Origin: Planctomycetota bacterium
GTDB lineage: Bacteria > Planctomycetota > UBA1135 > GCA-002686595
Assembly (NCBI GenBank): GCA_029259635.1
Contig: JAJDEU010000013.1
Span: 248,001-312,000, forward strand
DNA: 64,000 nt
Reading direction: 5' to 3'
The notes below the pieces were generated by a model. It was not told the origin of the DNA. It did not search any database and was given only the letters and a program-made list of their open reading frames with translations. A program made the translations under genes and the position numbers. Below, in pieces: positions 42,480 to 52,500 of the stretch; the first letter of the stretch is position 1; the number at the start of each line of letters is the position of its first letter.

Positions 42480-43814
42480 ATGAACAACATTCCGAGCAGC
42501 ATTTGTCCACTTCTGAAGGTCGCGTTCTTTTTGATGGCAGCGATTGCCGCTCCAGTCTTGGCGCGGCAACAGGCGGATGACGAAGCGCTCTTCAAAGAGA
42601 CCTTTGATACACACTGGGAAAACCTACGCGACAATTATCCCTACTTCGAGCTCTACGGAGTGGACTGGGAAGCCGAGCGCGCCGAGCACCGACCGCTCGC
42701 ACTGGCAGCCGAGTCGGTGGACGAATTTGCCTGGGAACTGGCGAAGCTGATCGCGACGCTCCCGGATCCACACGTTTCCTTTGTGCCTTCCATGACGACG
42801 GTCTCGGAGCGCTGGTCGGTTCCAGAAATCAATACCGTGACGATCGAACGGCGGCCGTACTTAATGGAGTGGCCCCGCGATGCGAGCCCCGCACCCCCTG
42901 ATCCGTTCGCCGGAGATCCGCTCGCCTATCCCGAGATCGTGACTTTGCAGGGAGAGCCCGCAGTGGGAGCCATTGCTATTCTCGCCGGAGGCCCCCTCGG
43001 CACAAGCTTCGAGATCGGGATGCGTTGGCCCGACGGCCAAGAGACGGTGCACGAATTCAAGCGGCCGGACACGACGAACCTGCCTCCGCCCACGAGTCAC
43101 CTCGGCGATAGCTGGCTGGTGACGGGTCGAGTCGGACCGATCGGCTACATGCGGATCCGAACGTTCTCACCGGAGATGGCGACTCTCGGGCCGGATGGAA
43201 AGATTACGACCATGTTGCGAGCGGCCTTGGCGGAGTTGAAGGACACGGAGGGGCTCGTGCTCGATCTTCAGGGCAACGGTGGAGGGCTCGTCGCGGCCTC
43301 GGATCCGTTTCTGCGCCACCTCATCAAACGCACCATCAGCTATCGGTGGGGAAACTCCGGCGGAAAGAGTCGGCGACTAACACCGAACAAGCCTCACTAC
43401 GGCGGGAGGATCGTCGCGATCGTCGATCGTCGTAGTGCTAGCGGAGGAGAGTGGGCCGCTCGCATTCTTCGAGACGCCGATCGTGCCGTGGTCGTCGGCG
43501 AGCGCACAGCTGGCGCCGAGGCGGCCGTGTTGACCTCCGAGGGTCCGGACGGCTCCGTAGTTTCTTACAGCGGCTGGCCCATGATCGAACCGGGAGTTAC
43601 GTCCTTCCAAGAAGTCGGGATCGAGCTCGACTACGAGCTTCCCCTGACGATCGAGGATCTTCGCTCGTTCGGCTACAAGGCCGCCATGAAACGAATCACC
43701 CGCGCCCGGCTCGCTAAAGCTCTTGAAGTCCTTGACCGACCCCAGCAGGACATCGATGCGCTGATGGAATTGGCCTCGGAAAGCGACGACGTCCTCGGCG
43801 CTGCGAAGAAGTAA
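42480..43814 (+). CDS. S41-family (tail-specific protease-like) secreted peptidase
   Basis: The 444-aa exported protein has a signal peptide (LLKVAFFLMAAIAAPVLARQ) and an N-terminal helical domain (THWENLRDNYPYFELYGVDW). The S41 core has LVLDLQGNGGGLVAASDPFL, the nucleophile motif VDRRSASGGEWAARIL with the likely catalytic Ser in SASGGE and GERTAGAEAAVLTSEG. The usual catalytic Lys of the bacterial CtpA subgroup (GxxTxGK) is replaced by Ala-Glu, which suggests the IRBP/tricorn-like subgroup or altered activity. The ATG at 42480 begins the signal peptide. It has no operon partner. Confidence 0.85.
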   Translation: MNNIPSSICPLLKVAFFLMAAIAAPVLARQQADDEALFKETFDTHWENLRDNYPYFELYGVDWEAERAEHRPLALAAESVDEFAWELAKLIATLPDPHVSFVPSMTTVSERWSVPEINTVTIERRPYLMEWPRDASPAPPDPFAGDPLAYPEIVTLQGEPAVGAIAILAGGPLGTSFEIGMRWPDGQETVHEFKRPDTTNLPPPTSHLGDSWLVTGRVGPIGYMRIRTFSPEMATLGPDGKITTMLRAALAELKDTEGLVLDLQGNGGGLVAASDPFLRHLIKRTISYRWGNSGGKSRRLTPNKPHYGGRIVAIVDRRSASGGEWAARILRDADRAVVVGERTAGAEAAVLTSEGPDGSVVSYSGWPMIEPGVTSFQEVGIELDYELPLTIEDLRSFGYKAAMKRITRARLAKALEVLDRPQQDIDALMELASESDDVLGAAKK

Positions 43815-43848
43815 CTCGGGATTGCGCTTCGACCAAAGAGAAGTCGAG

Positions 43849-43983
43849 CTAGTCCTCAGGGGACAACGCGATCGCGAGAGCCTGGCTGGCGACGTCGGCG
43901 ACCCCCTTCCAGCCCTCAAAACGCACGGGCCTGGGGATCACGTTCAGCACGTGCGCATAGCGCGGAGCCGAATTGTAGTCCCC
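43849..43983 (-). pseudogene. C-terminal remnant of an unidentified gene (A)
   Basis: The minus strand is open for 44 codons between TAA (43984-43986) and TAG (43849-43851) and reads like protein: NSAPRYAHVLNVIPRPVRFE, then GWKGVADVASQALAIALSPED. There is no convincing start codon or ribosome site, so it is probably the tail of a truncated gene. Family not recognised. Confidence 0.4.
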
Positions 43984-44224
43984 TTATCGTTGGGCTCGCT
44001 CCTGAGGCACCTGCCTAACCCGCGGCGTAATGAGCTTTCTCGCACTCGGAATCCCCTGTGGCTATTCCACGAGTTGAAGCGGTGAACGCACCCGACTGTT
44101 GCTTGCATCCCCGATGCCCTAGCCGGATTTGCCGAACCCATTAGCGCGAGATCTAGCTTCTTCTCGAAGTCACGCTTCGGCTCGCTCGTTGAGCGGAGAT
44201 ATAGTGGAGGCTCCTGCCGCACCC

Positions 44225-44301
44225 ATGAAGATCACCGAAGTTGTACTCACCGCTCCCGGGCGCAGCGAAGCTCGCGACGTCGAGCTTGCGCCACTCGGGC
44301 G
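44225..44301 (+). pseudogene. Duplicated 5' end of the adjacent MDR dehydrogenase gene
   Basis: From ATG 44225 the sequence encodes MKITEVVLTAPGRSEARDVE and LAPL, nearly identical to the first ~24 codons of the intact gene at 44579 (a few substitutions), including a few upstream bases (ACCC before ATG). The similarity ends abruptly after GCCACTCG. It is a truncated copy, not expressed as a working enzyme. Confidence 0.85.
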
Positions 44302-44370
44302 ATACAGAGTCAGGCTCCCATCGCAACCTCAACCGTTGATGAGTACCGCACAAGCTTTTCTTGTTGAACT

Positions 44371-44523
44371 TTATTTCAAGAGCGACAAGACATAGCTTGC
44401 GTACGACATCTGCTCCGCAGTTCCGCGATTGATGACCTGATGCCAAGTGTCGGTCGAATCTCTTATCAGTTGGTGAGCCTGGCCTGCGAGATGACGGACA
44501 CAGAGATTGCGGTTTGTGCGGTA
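44371..44523 (-). pseudogene. C-terminal remnant of an unidentified gene (B)
   Basis: The minus strand is open for 50 codons between TAG (44524-44526) and TAA (44371-44373): NLCVRHLAGQAHQLIRDSTD, then TWHQVINRGTAEQMSYASYV and LSLLK. It looks like the end of a protein but has no plausible start. Codon use is less GC-biased than in neighbouring genes. Family not recognised. Confidence 0.4.
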
Positions 44524-44578
44524 CTATTGCACGGCTGAGGTTTGGAGTGGAGCCTGGCTCCGTACCCTGACCGTACCC

Positions 44579-45646
44579 ATGAAGATCACCGAAATTGTAC
44601 TGACCGCACCCGGGCGCAGCGAAGCTCGCGACGTCGAGCTTGCGCCACTCGCGCCGCGCGACGTGCTGGTCGAGGTGGTCTCCTGCGGGGTTTGCTCGAG
44701 TGAGCAACCGGTCTGGCGCGGGGAGACGAAAGGCGTTCCCGGCGTCTCCTTTCGCTATGCCGACTATCCGGCCTCGCTCGGACACGAAATCACCGGGCTG
44801 GTTGCGGAGGTTGGCGCGGAAGTGACCGGCTTTCGAGCGGGCGATCGCGTCACGGGCATCGCCTATCGCGGTTCGGGCTTCGCGAGCCACGTCGTCGACG
44901 ACGAGGCGATGTTTATTCGAGCGCCCAAGAACGTCCCGCTGGAAGTCGCGCTCGGCGAACCGCTGATGGCCGTCACGAATATCGTTCGCCAGGCCGATGC
45001 CGGCGACGGCGACTTTGCGCTCATCATCGGTGACGGTTTTCTCTCACTCTTGACCGTCGCGCTACTCGCACGCCAGTCGTTGCGCGGTTTGGTTGTCGCG
45101 GGCCACCACGACGATCGGTTGGCGCTCGCGCGCGAGTTCGGCGCCACTGCGATCATCAACGGCAAGCGCGAAGACGCCTACTGGGCCGTGCGCAAATTGG
45201 TGGACGGCGAGCATCACGACGCCGACCTCACACCTTGGAAGGGCGGCGTCGAGCTGGCCTTCGAGTACGCGGGAAATATGAAAGCGCTCCAACTCGCCGC
45301 CAGCCTTTGCAAAGCGAAGTCGCGCGCGAAACTCGTCATGCCGAGCTTCTACGGCGAAGAGCCCTTCACGATCGGTCACTATCTGATGAACCGCGGACCG
45401 TCGCTGCTCGTGTGTCACCCGGCGCACTCGCCCGACCTCCACGACGATCTTCGCCTCGCCATCGAATCGCTTGAAGCGGGCCACTTCCCGATCGAATCGC
45501 TCGTCACTCACGCGTTCGACCTGAGCGGCGTCGATCGCGCTATGGCGATGGCCGCCGCGCGCGAAGACGGCTACATCAAGGGCATCGTCGTGCCGAACTT
45601 CGAGCGGCTCGAGAGCCCGAACAGCTATCGACACGTGACCTCATGA
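44579..45646 (+). CDS. Zinc-type medium-chain dehydrogenase/reductase
   Basis: The 355-aa MDR protein has catalytic-zinc ligands in SCGVCSSEQPVWRGE (Cys) and ASLGHEITGLVAEVG (His, Glu), the QOR/ADH core and the Rossmann region (FALIIGDGFLSLLTVALLAR, LAREFGATAIINGKREDAYW). The four-Cys structural-zinc lobe of classical ADH is missing. It heads an operon with two ATP-grasp genes joined by ATGA/TTGA overlaps, suggesting oxidation or reduction of an intermediate that is later ligated. The ATG at 44579 is supported by the exact duplication of this start at 44225. Confidence 0.9.
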   Translation: MKITEIVLTAPGRSEARDVELAPLAPRDVLVEVVSCGVCSSEQPVWRGETKGVPGVSFRYADYPASLGHEITGLVAEVGAEVTGFRAGDRVTGIAYRGSGFASHVVDDEAMFIRAPKNVPLEVALGEPLMAVTNIVRQADAGDGDFALIIGDGFLSLLTVALLARQSLRGLVVAGHHDDRLALAREFGATAIINGKREDAYWAVRKLVDGEHHDADLTPWKGGVELAFEYAGNMKALQLAASLCKAKSRAKLVMPSFYGEEPFTIGHYLMNRGPSLLVCHPAHSPDLHDDLRLAIESLEAGHFPIESLVTHAFDLSGVDRAMAMAAAREDGYIKGIVVPNFERLESPNSYRHVTS

Positions 45647-46935
45647 GTTCCGGCAAGCGTCGCCTCCTGATCATCGGCGCTGGCGTCGAGCAGATCCGCG
45701 CCTACGAGCTAGCGCGCGAGATGGGGCTCGAAGTGATCGGCACCGATCGCAATCCGGACGCACCGGCGCTCGCCTACGCCGACCATCAGCTGATCTCTGA
45801 CACGCACGACCCGGGCGCGAACGTGAAGGCCGCGCTCGCCTTTCACGCCGAGCACCCGATTCACGGCGTGATGACCATCGCGCACGACGTGCCGCTGACG
45901 GTCGCGCGCGTCGCGGAAGCGCTCGACCTGCCGCACATTCCGATCGAGGCCGCCGAACTCGCGATCGACAAGCTCGCGATGAAGGATCGTTTTCGTCGGG
46001 ATGGCATCGCGGTCCCCCGCTATCGCGAGATCCGAAGTGCGAGCGAGCTGGACACCTGCATCGCCGAGTGGGGACTTCCCGTCGTCACCAAACCGATCGA
46101 CAGCTGCGGAGCGCGCGGCGTCATGCGCATCACCGAAGCCATCGATCCGAAGGAGGCCTTTGCCACATCCCTCGCGCACTCGGCGCGCGGAGTCGTCATC
46201 GCCGAAGAGTTCATCGAAGGACTCCAGCTCTCCACCGAAGGCATGGCCTGGCGCGGAAAGACCACGACCGTGTCCTGGTCCGAGCGCAACTACGATCGCC
46301 TCGGAGAGTTCGCGCCACACATCATCGAGGACGGCGGTGTCCTGCCCGCGACCTTGACCGACGCCGACATCGCCGCCGTCTGCGAGCTGATGGATCGCGC
46401 CGCGCGCTCGCTCGGGATCGACAACGGACCGGTCAAGGGCGACATCGTGATGACCGCGGATGGCCCGGTGGTGATCGAGCTCGCGGCTCGGCTGTCCGGC
46501 GGCTACTTGTGTACGCATCAGATTCCTTTCGCGCGCGGCGTCGATTTGGTGCGCCAGACCATTCGTGTCGCACTCGGTGAAGAGCTCACCCCCGCAGACC
46601 TCGCCGCCGAACATCGCTGCTTCCTCGGCGTGCGCTTCTTCTTTCCCGAGCCGGGCATCGTCGAGTCGATCGAGGGCTTTGACGAACTCGCGCAAGAACC
46701 GTGGATCAACATGAGCGTGCTCTATGTCGCGCCCGGCGACGTGATCGAACCGACGACGAGTCACCCGACTCGCGCGGGATTTGTCTTCACCGTTGGCGAG
46801 ACGAGCGAACAGGCGGAAGCGCGCGCGCGCGAATGCGTGGAGCGCGTTCGGATTCACACGCGTCCGCTCGCCGCTGATTCGCAAGCAGCCCAGACGTCGA
46901 CAACCGAAACTCCCTCGCCCCTCTCGCATCCTTGA
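45643..46935 (+). CDS. ATP-grasp carboxylate-amine ligase-like protein (1)
   Basis: The 430-aa protein has a pre-ATP-grasp Rossmann domain (RLLIIGAGVEQIRAYELARE, VIGTDRNPDAPALAYAD, HGVMTIAHDVPLTVA) and the ATP-grasp core (WGLPVVTKPIDSCGARGVMR, VIAEEFIEGLQLSTEGMAW). Metal-binding residues are in VKGDIVMTADGPVVIELAAR with the Glu/Asn-type position ELAARLSGGY. A C-terminal domain contains LGVRFFFPEPGIVESIEGFD. Members ligate a carboxylate to an amine, thiol or other nucleophile with ATP. It overlaps the MDR gene by ATGA and the next ATP-grasp gene by TTGA. Substrate unknown; an acidic sugar or peptide is plausible. Confidence 0.88.
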   Translation: MSSGKRRLLIIGAGVEQIRAYELAREMGLEVIGTDRNPDAPALAYADHQLISDTHDPGANVKAALAFHAEHPIHGVMTIAHDVPLTVARVAEALDLPHIPIEAAELAIDKLAMKDRFRRDGIAVPRYREIRSASELDTCIAEWGLPVVTKPIDSCGARGVMRITEAIDPKEAFATSLAHSARGVVIAEEFIEGLQLSTEGMAWRGKTTTVSWSERNYDRLGEFAPHIIEDGGVLPATLTDADIAAVCELMDRAARSLGIDNGPVKGDIVMTADGPVVIELAARLSGGYLCTHQIPFARGVDLVRQTIRVALGEELTPADLAAEHRCFLGVRFFFPEPGIVESIEGFDELAQEPWINMSVLYVAPGDVIEPTTSHPTRAGFVFTVGETSEQAEARARECVERVRIHTRPLAADSQAAQTSTTETPSPLSHP

Positions 46936-48140
46936 AACCCGCCGTTCTGATGATCGGTGGCGGCTTCCAGCAAGTCGACGCCGCGCGAATAGTCAGTGCC
47001 GCCGGTCTGCGCGTCATCGTCAGCGACCGGAACGAGCGCGCCCCCGCGTTTCGCTTTGCCGACGAGTCCTGGGTCGTCGATGGCCGCGACACGTCCGAGC
47101 TCTCGAGCCGCGCCATCGAAGCACGGGAGCACGGGCTGGCCGGCGTCTTCACTCTCACCGAATTGGTCGAGTCCGTCGCACACGTCGCCGAAGCCGCCGG
47201 ACTCCCGGGCGTCTCCCCCGACGCCGCGCGCGCCTGCCAGGACAAGTCGCGAGCGAAGAAGCTCTGGGTCGGAAGAGGCATCGCGACCGCGCGCGCCGGA
47301 GTCGTCGCGGACCTCGACAAAGCGCGAGCGCTCTTCTGCGAACTGGGCGAAGCGGCCTTTCTCAAACCCTGCACGGGCGCGGGCGGACTGGGCGCTTCCT
47401 CCGCCGACTCGATGGAACAGCTCGAGACCGCCTTCGCGAATGCCATCGACGTGGACGACCGCGTCTTGATCGAAGAGCGCCTGATGGGCACCCACCACGA
47501 CGTCAACGGCATCTTCGATGAGCATGGCGAGTTTCACTCCGCCGGCCTGGCGGATCGCAGCTTCGCCCTCGATGCGCCAGTCGAGCTCACCGCCTCCGCT
47601 CCGACCGTCCTCTCCGAGAAACAACAACGCCGCGCACTCGAGCTCACGCGCGACGCCGCGCTGGCTCTCGGCATTCGATTCGGCCCCGTCAAATCCGACC
47701 TGATCCTCACGCAGAGCGGCTTTCGCATTCTCGAGCTCGCGCCGCGACTGCACGGTCCCAAAGGCACTTTGCACCTGCTTCCGCTCGCCTTCGGATTCCA
47801 CCCACTCATCGCCGCGCTGCGCGTCATGACCGGCATGTCGCTGCGCGACCAAGACCTCCGACCCAAGCACAAACGCGCCGCACTGATCGTCGCCATCCCA
47901 CCCTCTCCGGGCTGCGTCCTCAAAGCGATCGGCGGGCTCCAAGAAGCGTCCGCGCTTCCCGGCATTCAGGGAGTTCGAATTCTCATGAAGCTGGGCACCG
48001 AGATGCGGAGTCCGAAGAGCAACGCCGACATTGTCGGGCACGTCTTCTCGGCGGCTCCGGACATGCAGGCCGCGCGCTATGCGGCGGATCGCGCGATGGA
48101 TCGAATCGAGCTCATCACGGATCAGACTCCGCGCGACTGA
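46932..48140 (+). CDS. ATP-grasp carboxylate-amine ligase-like protein (2)
   Basis: The 402-aa protein has the same layout as the preceding one: Rossmann domain (VLMIGGGFQQVDAARIVSAA, VIVSDRNERAPAFRFADESW, GVFTLTELVESVAHVAEAAG), ATP-binding block (AAFLKPCTGAGGLGASSADS, VLIEERLMGTHHDVNGIFDE) and metal site (VKSDLILTQSGFRILELAPR). It starts with TTG at 46932 overlapping the upstream stop. The paired ATP-grasp genes may act in sequence on one product or form a heteromer. It converges with the DUF1501 gene (5-nt gap). Confidence 0.87.
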   Translation: MKPAVLMIGGGFQQVDAARIVSAAGLRVIVSDRNERAPAFRFADESWVVDGRDTSELSSRAIEAREHGLAGVFTLTELVESVAHVAEAAGLPGVSPDAARACQDKSRAKKLWVGRGIATARAGVVADLDKARALFCELGEAAFLKPCTGAGGLGASSADSMEQLETAFANAIDVDDRVLIEERLMGTHHDVNGIFDEHGEFHSAGLADRSFALDAPVELTASAPTVLSEKQQRRALELTRDAALALGIRFGPVKSDLILTQSGFRILELAPRLHGPKGTLHLLPLAFGFHPLIAALRVMTGMSLRDQDLRPKHKRAALIVAIPPSPGCVLKAIGGLQEASALPGIQGVRILMKLGTEMRSPKSNADIVGHVFSAAPDMQAARYAADRAMDRIELITDQTPRD

Positions 48141-48145
48141 ATTCG

Positions 48146-49570
48146 CTAGGCCAAGAGCTCGTACTTCACTTCGCCCGCGACATCCGTCAGTCGGAAGTTG
48201 CGACCCTGCGACGGGTAGGTCAGTCGCAGGTGGTCGATGCCGAGCAGGTGCAGAATCGTCGCTTGCAGATCGTGAACGTGCACCGCGCCCTCGACCGTCG
48301 AGAACCCGAGCTCGTCCGTCACGCCATGAACGTAGCCGGACTTCACGCCCCCACCGGCGAGCCACATGCTGTAGGCATCGATGTGATGATCGCGGCCGGG
48401 AGCCAGTTGGGACTGGCGCATGGGAGTGCGTCCAAACTCGCCACCCCAGATCACCAGAGTGTCTTCGAGTAGGCCGTGCTGTTTGAGGTCGGTGATGAGT
48501 GCGGCCGAGGCTTGGTCGACGCTCTTCGCAATACGCTCGAGCGGACTGCCGAGGTTGAGGAAGGGCGTTCCGTGGTGATCCCAGTCGGTGTGGTAGAGCT
48601 GCACAAAGCGCGTGCCGCGTTCGACCAAGCGCCGTGCGAGCAAGCAGTTCCTCGCAAAGCCCGTTTCGCCCGGCTCGATGCCGTACAGGTCGAGCACCGA
48701 TTGCGGTTCGCTCCGAAGGTCGATCAGCTCCGGCCCCGAAACCTGCATGCGCGCGGCCATCTCGTAGGCCGCGATGCGCGTCGTAATCTCGTCGTCACCC
48801 GCGCGCTGGTGCCCGAGTTGATTCAGCCTTCCGACCGTCTCGAAGAACTGCGCTTGCCGCCCGTCATCGATGCCGGGCGGACTCTTCAGGTCGAGAACGG
48901 GCTCGCTGCCCCCGCGCAAGGCGACGCCTTGATAGCGCGTCGGCAAGAAGCCGCTGCTCCACAAATTCTTGCCACCGTTGGGTCCGCGATCGCCAGAGGA
49001 CATCACGACGAAGCCGGGCAGGTCGCGGCTCTCCGAACCGATTCCGTAGTTCACCCAGGCGCCCATGCTCGGGCGGCCGAGCTGCTGAATGCCGGTGTTG
49101 ACGAACAGCTTCGCCGGCCCGTGGTTGATGATGTCGGTCGCCATCGTCCGGATCATGCACAGCTCATCGGCGACGCCGCCCATGTGCGGAACCAGCTCGC
49201 TGAAGTCCATGCCCGACTCGCCGTACTTCTTGAACTTGCGCGGCGATCCCATCAAACGCGCGTCGTTGTCGATGAAGGCAAAGCGCTTGCCCTCGGTCAG
49301 TGACGGCGGAACCGGCTCGCCATCTAGCTCCTTCAACTTCGGCTTCGGGTCGAACAGATCGAGCTGGCTCGGACCTCCGCCCATGAAGAGAAAGATGACG
49401 TTCTTGGCCTTCGGCGTGTGGTGCGGTTTGGGGTTCGCTCCGAATTGCGGTTGGCCTTCGCCGCGCAGGAGAGGTCCGAGCGCAAGAGAACCCAAACCAG
49501 CACCGACTCCGGAGAGAAACTGGCGACGCGAGAGAGGATCGAAGGGATTAGCCACGGGTGAGGAACTCAT
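48146..49570 (-). CDS. DUF1501 protein with Tat-type signal
   Basis: The 474-aa protein begins with a twin-arginine signal (PLSRRQFLSGVGAGLGSLAL) and contains DUF1501/sulfatase-fold blocks NVIFLFMGGGPSQLDLFDPK, MRTMATDIINHGPAKLFVNT, SMGAWVNYGIGSESRDLPGF, LYHTDWDHHGTPFLN and VIWGGEFGRTPMRQS with metal-binding-type Asp/His residues. These proteins are usually encoded next to DUF1549/DUF1553 cytochrome-type proteins in Planctomycetota and Verrucomicrobia, as here (23-nt overlap). They are exported; function is not established, although hydrolysis of sulfated or phosphorylated polymers has been suggested. Confidence 0.93.
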   Translation of the reverse strand: MSSSPVANPFDPLSRRQFLSGVGAGLGSLALGPLLRGEGQPQFGANPKPHHTPKAKNVIFLFMGGGPSQLDLFDPKPKLKELDGEPVPPSLTEGKRFAFIDNDARLMGSPRKFKKYGESGMDFSELVPHMGGVADELCMIRTMATDIINHGPAKLFVNTGIQQLGRPSMGAWVNYGIGSESRDLPGFVVMSSGDRGPNGGKNLWSSGFLPTRYQGVALRGGSEPVLDLKSPPGIDDGRQAQFFETVGRLNQLGHQRAGDDEITTRIAAYEMAARMQVSGPELIDLRSEPQSVLDLYGIEPGETGFARNCLLARRLVERGTRFVQLYHTDWDHHGTPFLNLGSPLERIAKSVDQASAALITDLKQHGLLEDTLVIWGGEFGRTPMRQSQLAPGRDHHIDAYSMWLAGGGVKSGYVHGVTDELGFSTVEGAVHVHDLQATILHLLGIDHLRLTYPSQGRNFRLTDVAGEVKYELLA

Positions 49571-52500
49571 CGAGGTTGAACAGGACGCGAGCGAGCGCGG
49601 TCCAGGCGGCGGCTTCGGTCGCGTCGATGCCTTCCGGCGAGTCGGCTGCGGCGGCGGCCGACTCGGGAGCGGCGCGGAAGCTCACGCGCTGGTCGTTCAA
49701 AAAGACCTGCAAGATGTCGAGCTCTTCGCTCGTCGGTTGGCGTGAGAGGCAGAGCTCGAAGGCCAGCTCTAGTGCTGCTGCATCGCTCGACGGACTCGCG
49801 GCGAGGACGCGATTGGCGAGCGCTTGTGCCAGCTCAAAGATCATCGGGTCATTCGCCATCACCAACGCTTGCAGAGGCGTGTTGGAGTTCGCGCGTCGCG
49901 TGCAGGCATCGTTCGAACCCGCGCCATCGAAGGTGCTGACGAAAGGATAGGGACTGTTGCGCCAGTGGAAGGTGTAGAGCGTGCGGCGGAAGCGATCCTC
50001 GCCGGTGCTCTCGGGCCACTCTTTCTTTGCGGCGAGAACGGAGTCGAAGGCCGGCATCGGCGGAAAAACCGGCGGGCCACCGAACTTGCGGCTCAAGCGT
50101 CCGCTCGCGAGCAAGGCGCTGTCCCGAACGACTTCACCCTCGAGCCGTATCCTGGACTGTCGCGCAAGCCAGCGGTTCTCCGGGTCGCGCCCCTCCAAGT
50201 CGTCGCGTCGCGTTGAGCTCTGACGATAAGTCGCGGAGAGCACCATGCGCCGGAGCGTCGCCTTGAAACTCCAACCGCTCTCCATCAACTCGACAGCCAA
50301 CCAGTCGAGCAGTTCGGGGTGCGACGCCGCTTGGCCTCGCGTACCAAAGTCGTTCTCGCTCTTCACGATCCCCAAGCCGAAGAAGCGCTGCCACCACCGA
50401 TTGACCTGGACTCGCGCGGTCAGAGGATTGTCGCGGTGCACCAGCCACTCGGCGAGTTCCGTTCGAGTCGCGGACTCTCGAGAACTTGCGAGCGGAAGCA
50501 GAAAGTCGGGTACACCAGGCTTGAGCTCTTCGCCTGGCGTCAAGAAACTGCCGCGCTTGAGGAGGTGCGTCTTTCTCGGCTTTGCGAGCGTCTCCATAAC
50601 CAGAGTCGTATCGGGCTTCGGGCGTTCCGCCAGCAGGCGCTCGCGCTCGGCTCGAACCTCATCCAGCTCGGGAGTGATCGTGAAGAAGAACCAGTCGAGT
50701 TGCTGCTTCTGTTCCGCCGTTCGTTCGTCCTTGGGAGTTTCCAGAATCTCTTCGAGCAGCTCGCGCGGAATCACGGCGGCGGGCGGCGGATCTTCGACAC
50801 TCGTCAGCGCGAGGTGAAAGCGTCCGATCGTCAGCTTGTCACCGAAGAGTTGCTCCAGGTCGATACTGAGCCGCGTGCCCTCCGGCAACACGAGCGGCTC
50901 GGCCAACGTGAACACCGCCTCGTGTCCGTAGCCCGTGCGGGGTGTGACCGCCCAACCCGTCCCGGAGTCGTTATCGATGGTTGCCAGGATCGGTCCGCGC
51001 TTGTGAGCAAAGCTCGCCGTCACATTTCGAATCGCGAGCGGCGGCGCGGGCTCGAGCTCGCCTTCACTGACGGTGGAGACCACGAACTCCGTCAACGCGA
51101 AGTTGCCAGCGCCCTCGCGCCCGGGTCCCGCCAGCGGCAAGCTCGGATCCGTCAAGACCTGAAGGCGAATGCCCGTGATGCGGCGTTCCTTCGGGTTCGC
51201 GAGAATCGAGTACACCGCTTCGATGGGCGTCGAACCGACGGCCAAATACGAACCGTCATCGAGCGCCTCGAACTCAACGCCGTCGGTCGAAGAGACGCGC
51301 TCCGGCCGCAGGGTGTGCCAGTCACCATCACCGTTATATTCGCTGACCCACTTGTCTTGAGCGATCTGCAGCTCGGGCGTCATCGTGATGAGCTGCTTGT
51401 CGAGCGCCGCGACCATCGGATCGATCTGCGCGGTAATCGCCGCCTGTTCCGGCGTCGGAAGCTCCATGCGCGGAACCGTCGAACGCCCGCGATCGCTCGT
51501 CTGGTTAAAGAACGCGAACATCTGATAGTAGTCGCGATGTTCAAACGGGTCGTACTTATGGTCGTGACATTGAGCGCAGAACATCGTGCTGCCGAGCCAG
51601 ACCGTCGACGTCGTGTCCACGCGGTTCTTCACCGCCTCGACCCGAAACTCCTCGTCGTCCGCGCCACCTTCGTTTTGAACGAGAGTATTGCGATGAAAAC
51701 CCGTCGCGATGAGTTGGGCGCGCGTCGCGTTCGGAATCAAGTCACCGGCCAGCTGCTCCAGGGTGAATTGATCGAAGGGCATGTCGGCATTGAGTGCATC
51801 GACGACCCAGTCGCGGAAGGGCCAGATCGAGCGCTTGAAGTCGCGCGAGTAACCGTTCGAGTCGGAGTAGCGCGCGAGGTCGAGCCAGTGACGCGCCCAA
51901 CGTTCGCCGAAGTGCGGCGAGGCGAGCAGGCGCTCGACCGCTCGTTCGTAGGCGTCCTCGCTCGAGTCCGCCAAGAACGATGCCAGCTCTTCGGTCGTGG
52001 GCGGCAGTCCGATCAGGTCCAGGCTCAACCGGCGCAGTAGAGTCGCGCGGTCCGCTTCGGGCGAGGGCGCGACGCCGAGAGCCTCCAACCGCGCCAAGAC
52101 GAATCGGTCGATCTCATTGCGCACCCAAGAGGCATCCGCAACTTGCGGCAACGCCGGCCGAATCGGCGCGACGTACGACCAGTGCCGAGCTTCCATCCCG
52201 TCGGGCCACTCTGCGCCGCGATCGATCCATGCCGCGAGAGTCTCGATATCCGCTTCGGACAGTCGCTCGCTGTTCGCGGGCATCGCGTCGTCATCGGTGA
52301 GGCGCACGCGCCGAATCAGCTCACTCGTCGCGCTCGAACCGGGAACGACGGCCGCACGCCCGGACTCGAGCAGAGCGAGGGCACTCGCCTCTTGATCCAA
52401 TCGAAGTCCGGCCCGTTGGCGAACCTCGCCGTGGCATGAGTAGCAGTTCTCGCTCAAGATGCCGCGCACCGCATCGAGTTCGGCCGTGGCGTTCTGTGCA

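Larger units (their letters stand above)
43815..44578. other. Rearrangement scar: non-coding region with gene remnants
   Basis: This 764-bp region has no intact gene but three readable remnants: two minus-strand coding tails (43849-43983 and 44371-44523) and a duplicated copy of the 5' end of the following MDR dehydrogenase gene (44225-44301). The duplicates lie 354 bp apart. This looks like repeated recombination or cassette exchange just upstream of the dehydrogenase. The promoter of that operon must lie at its right end. Confidence 0.65.

Noticed and set aside
46854-48365. Minus-strand open frame of 503 codons over the second ATP-grasp gene
   Set aside because: Shadow of a gene with clear ATP-grasp motifs; no recognisable domain.
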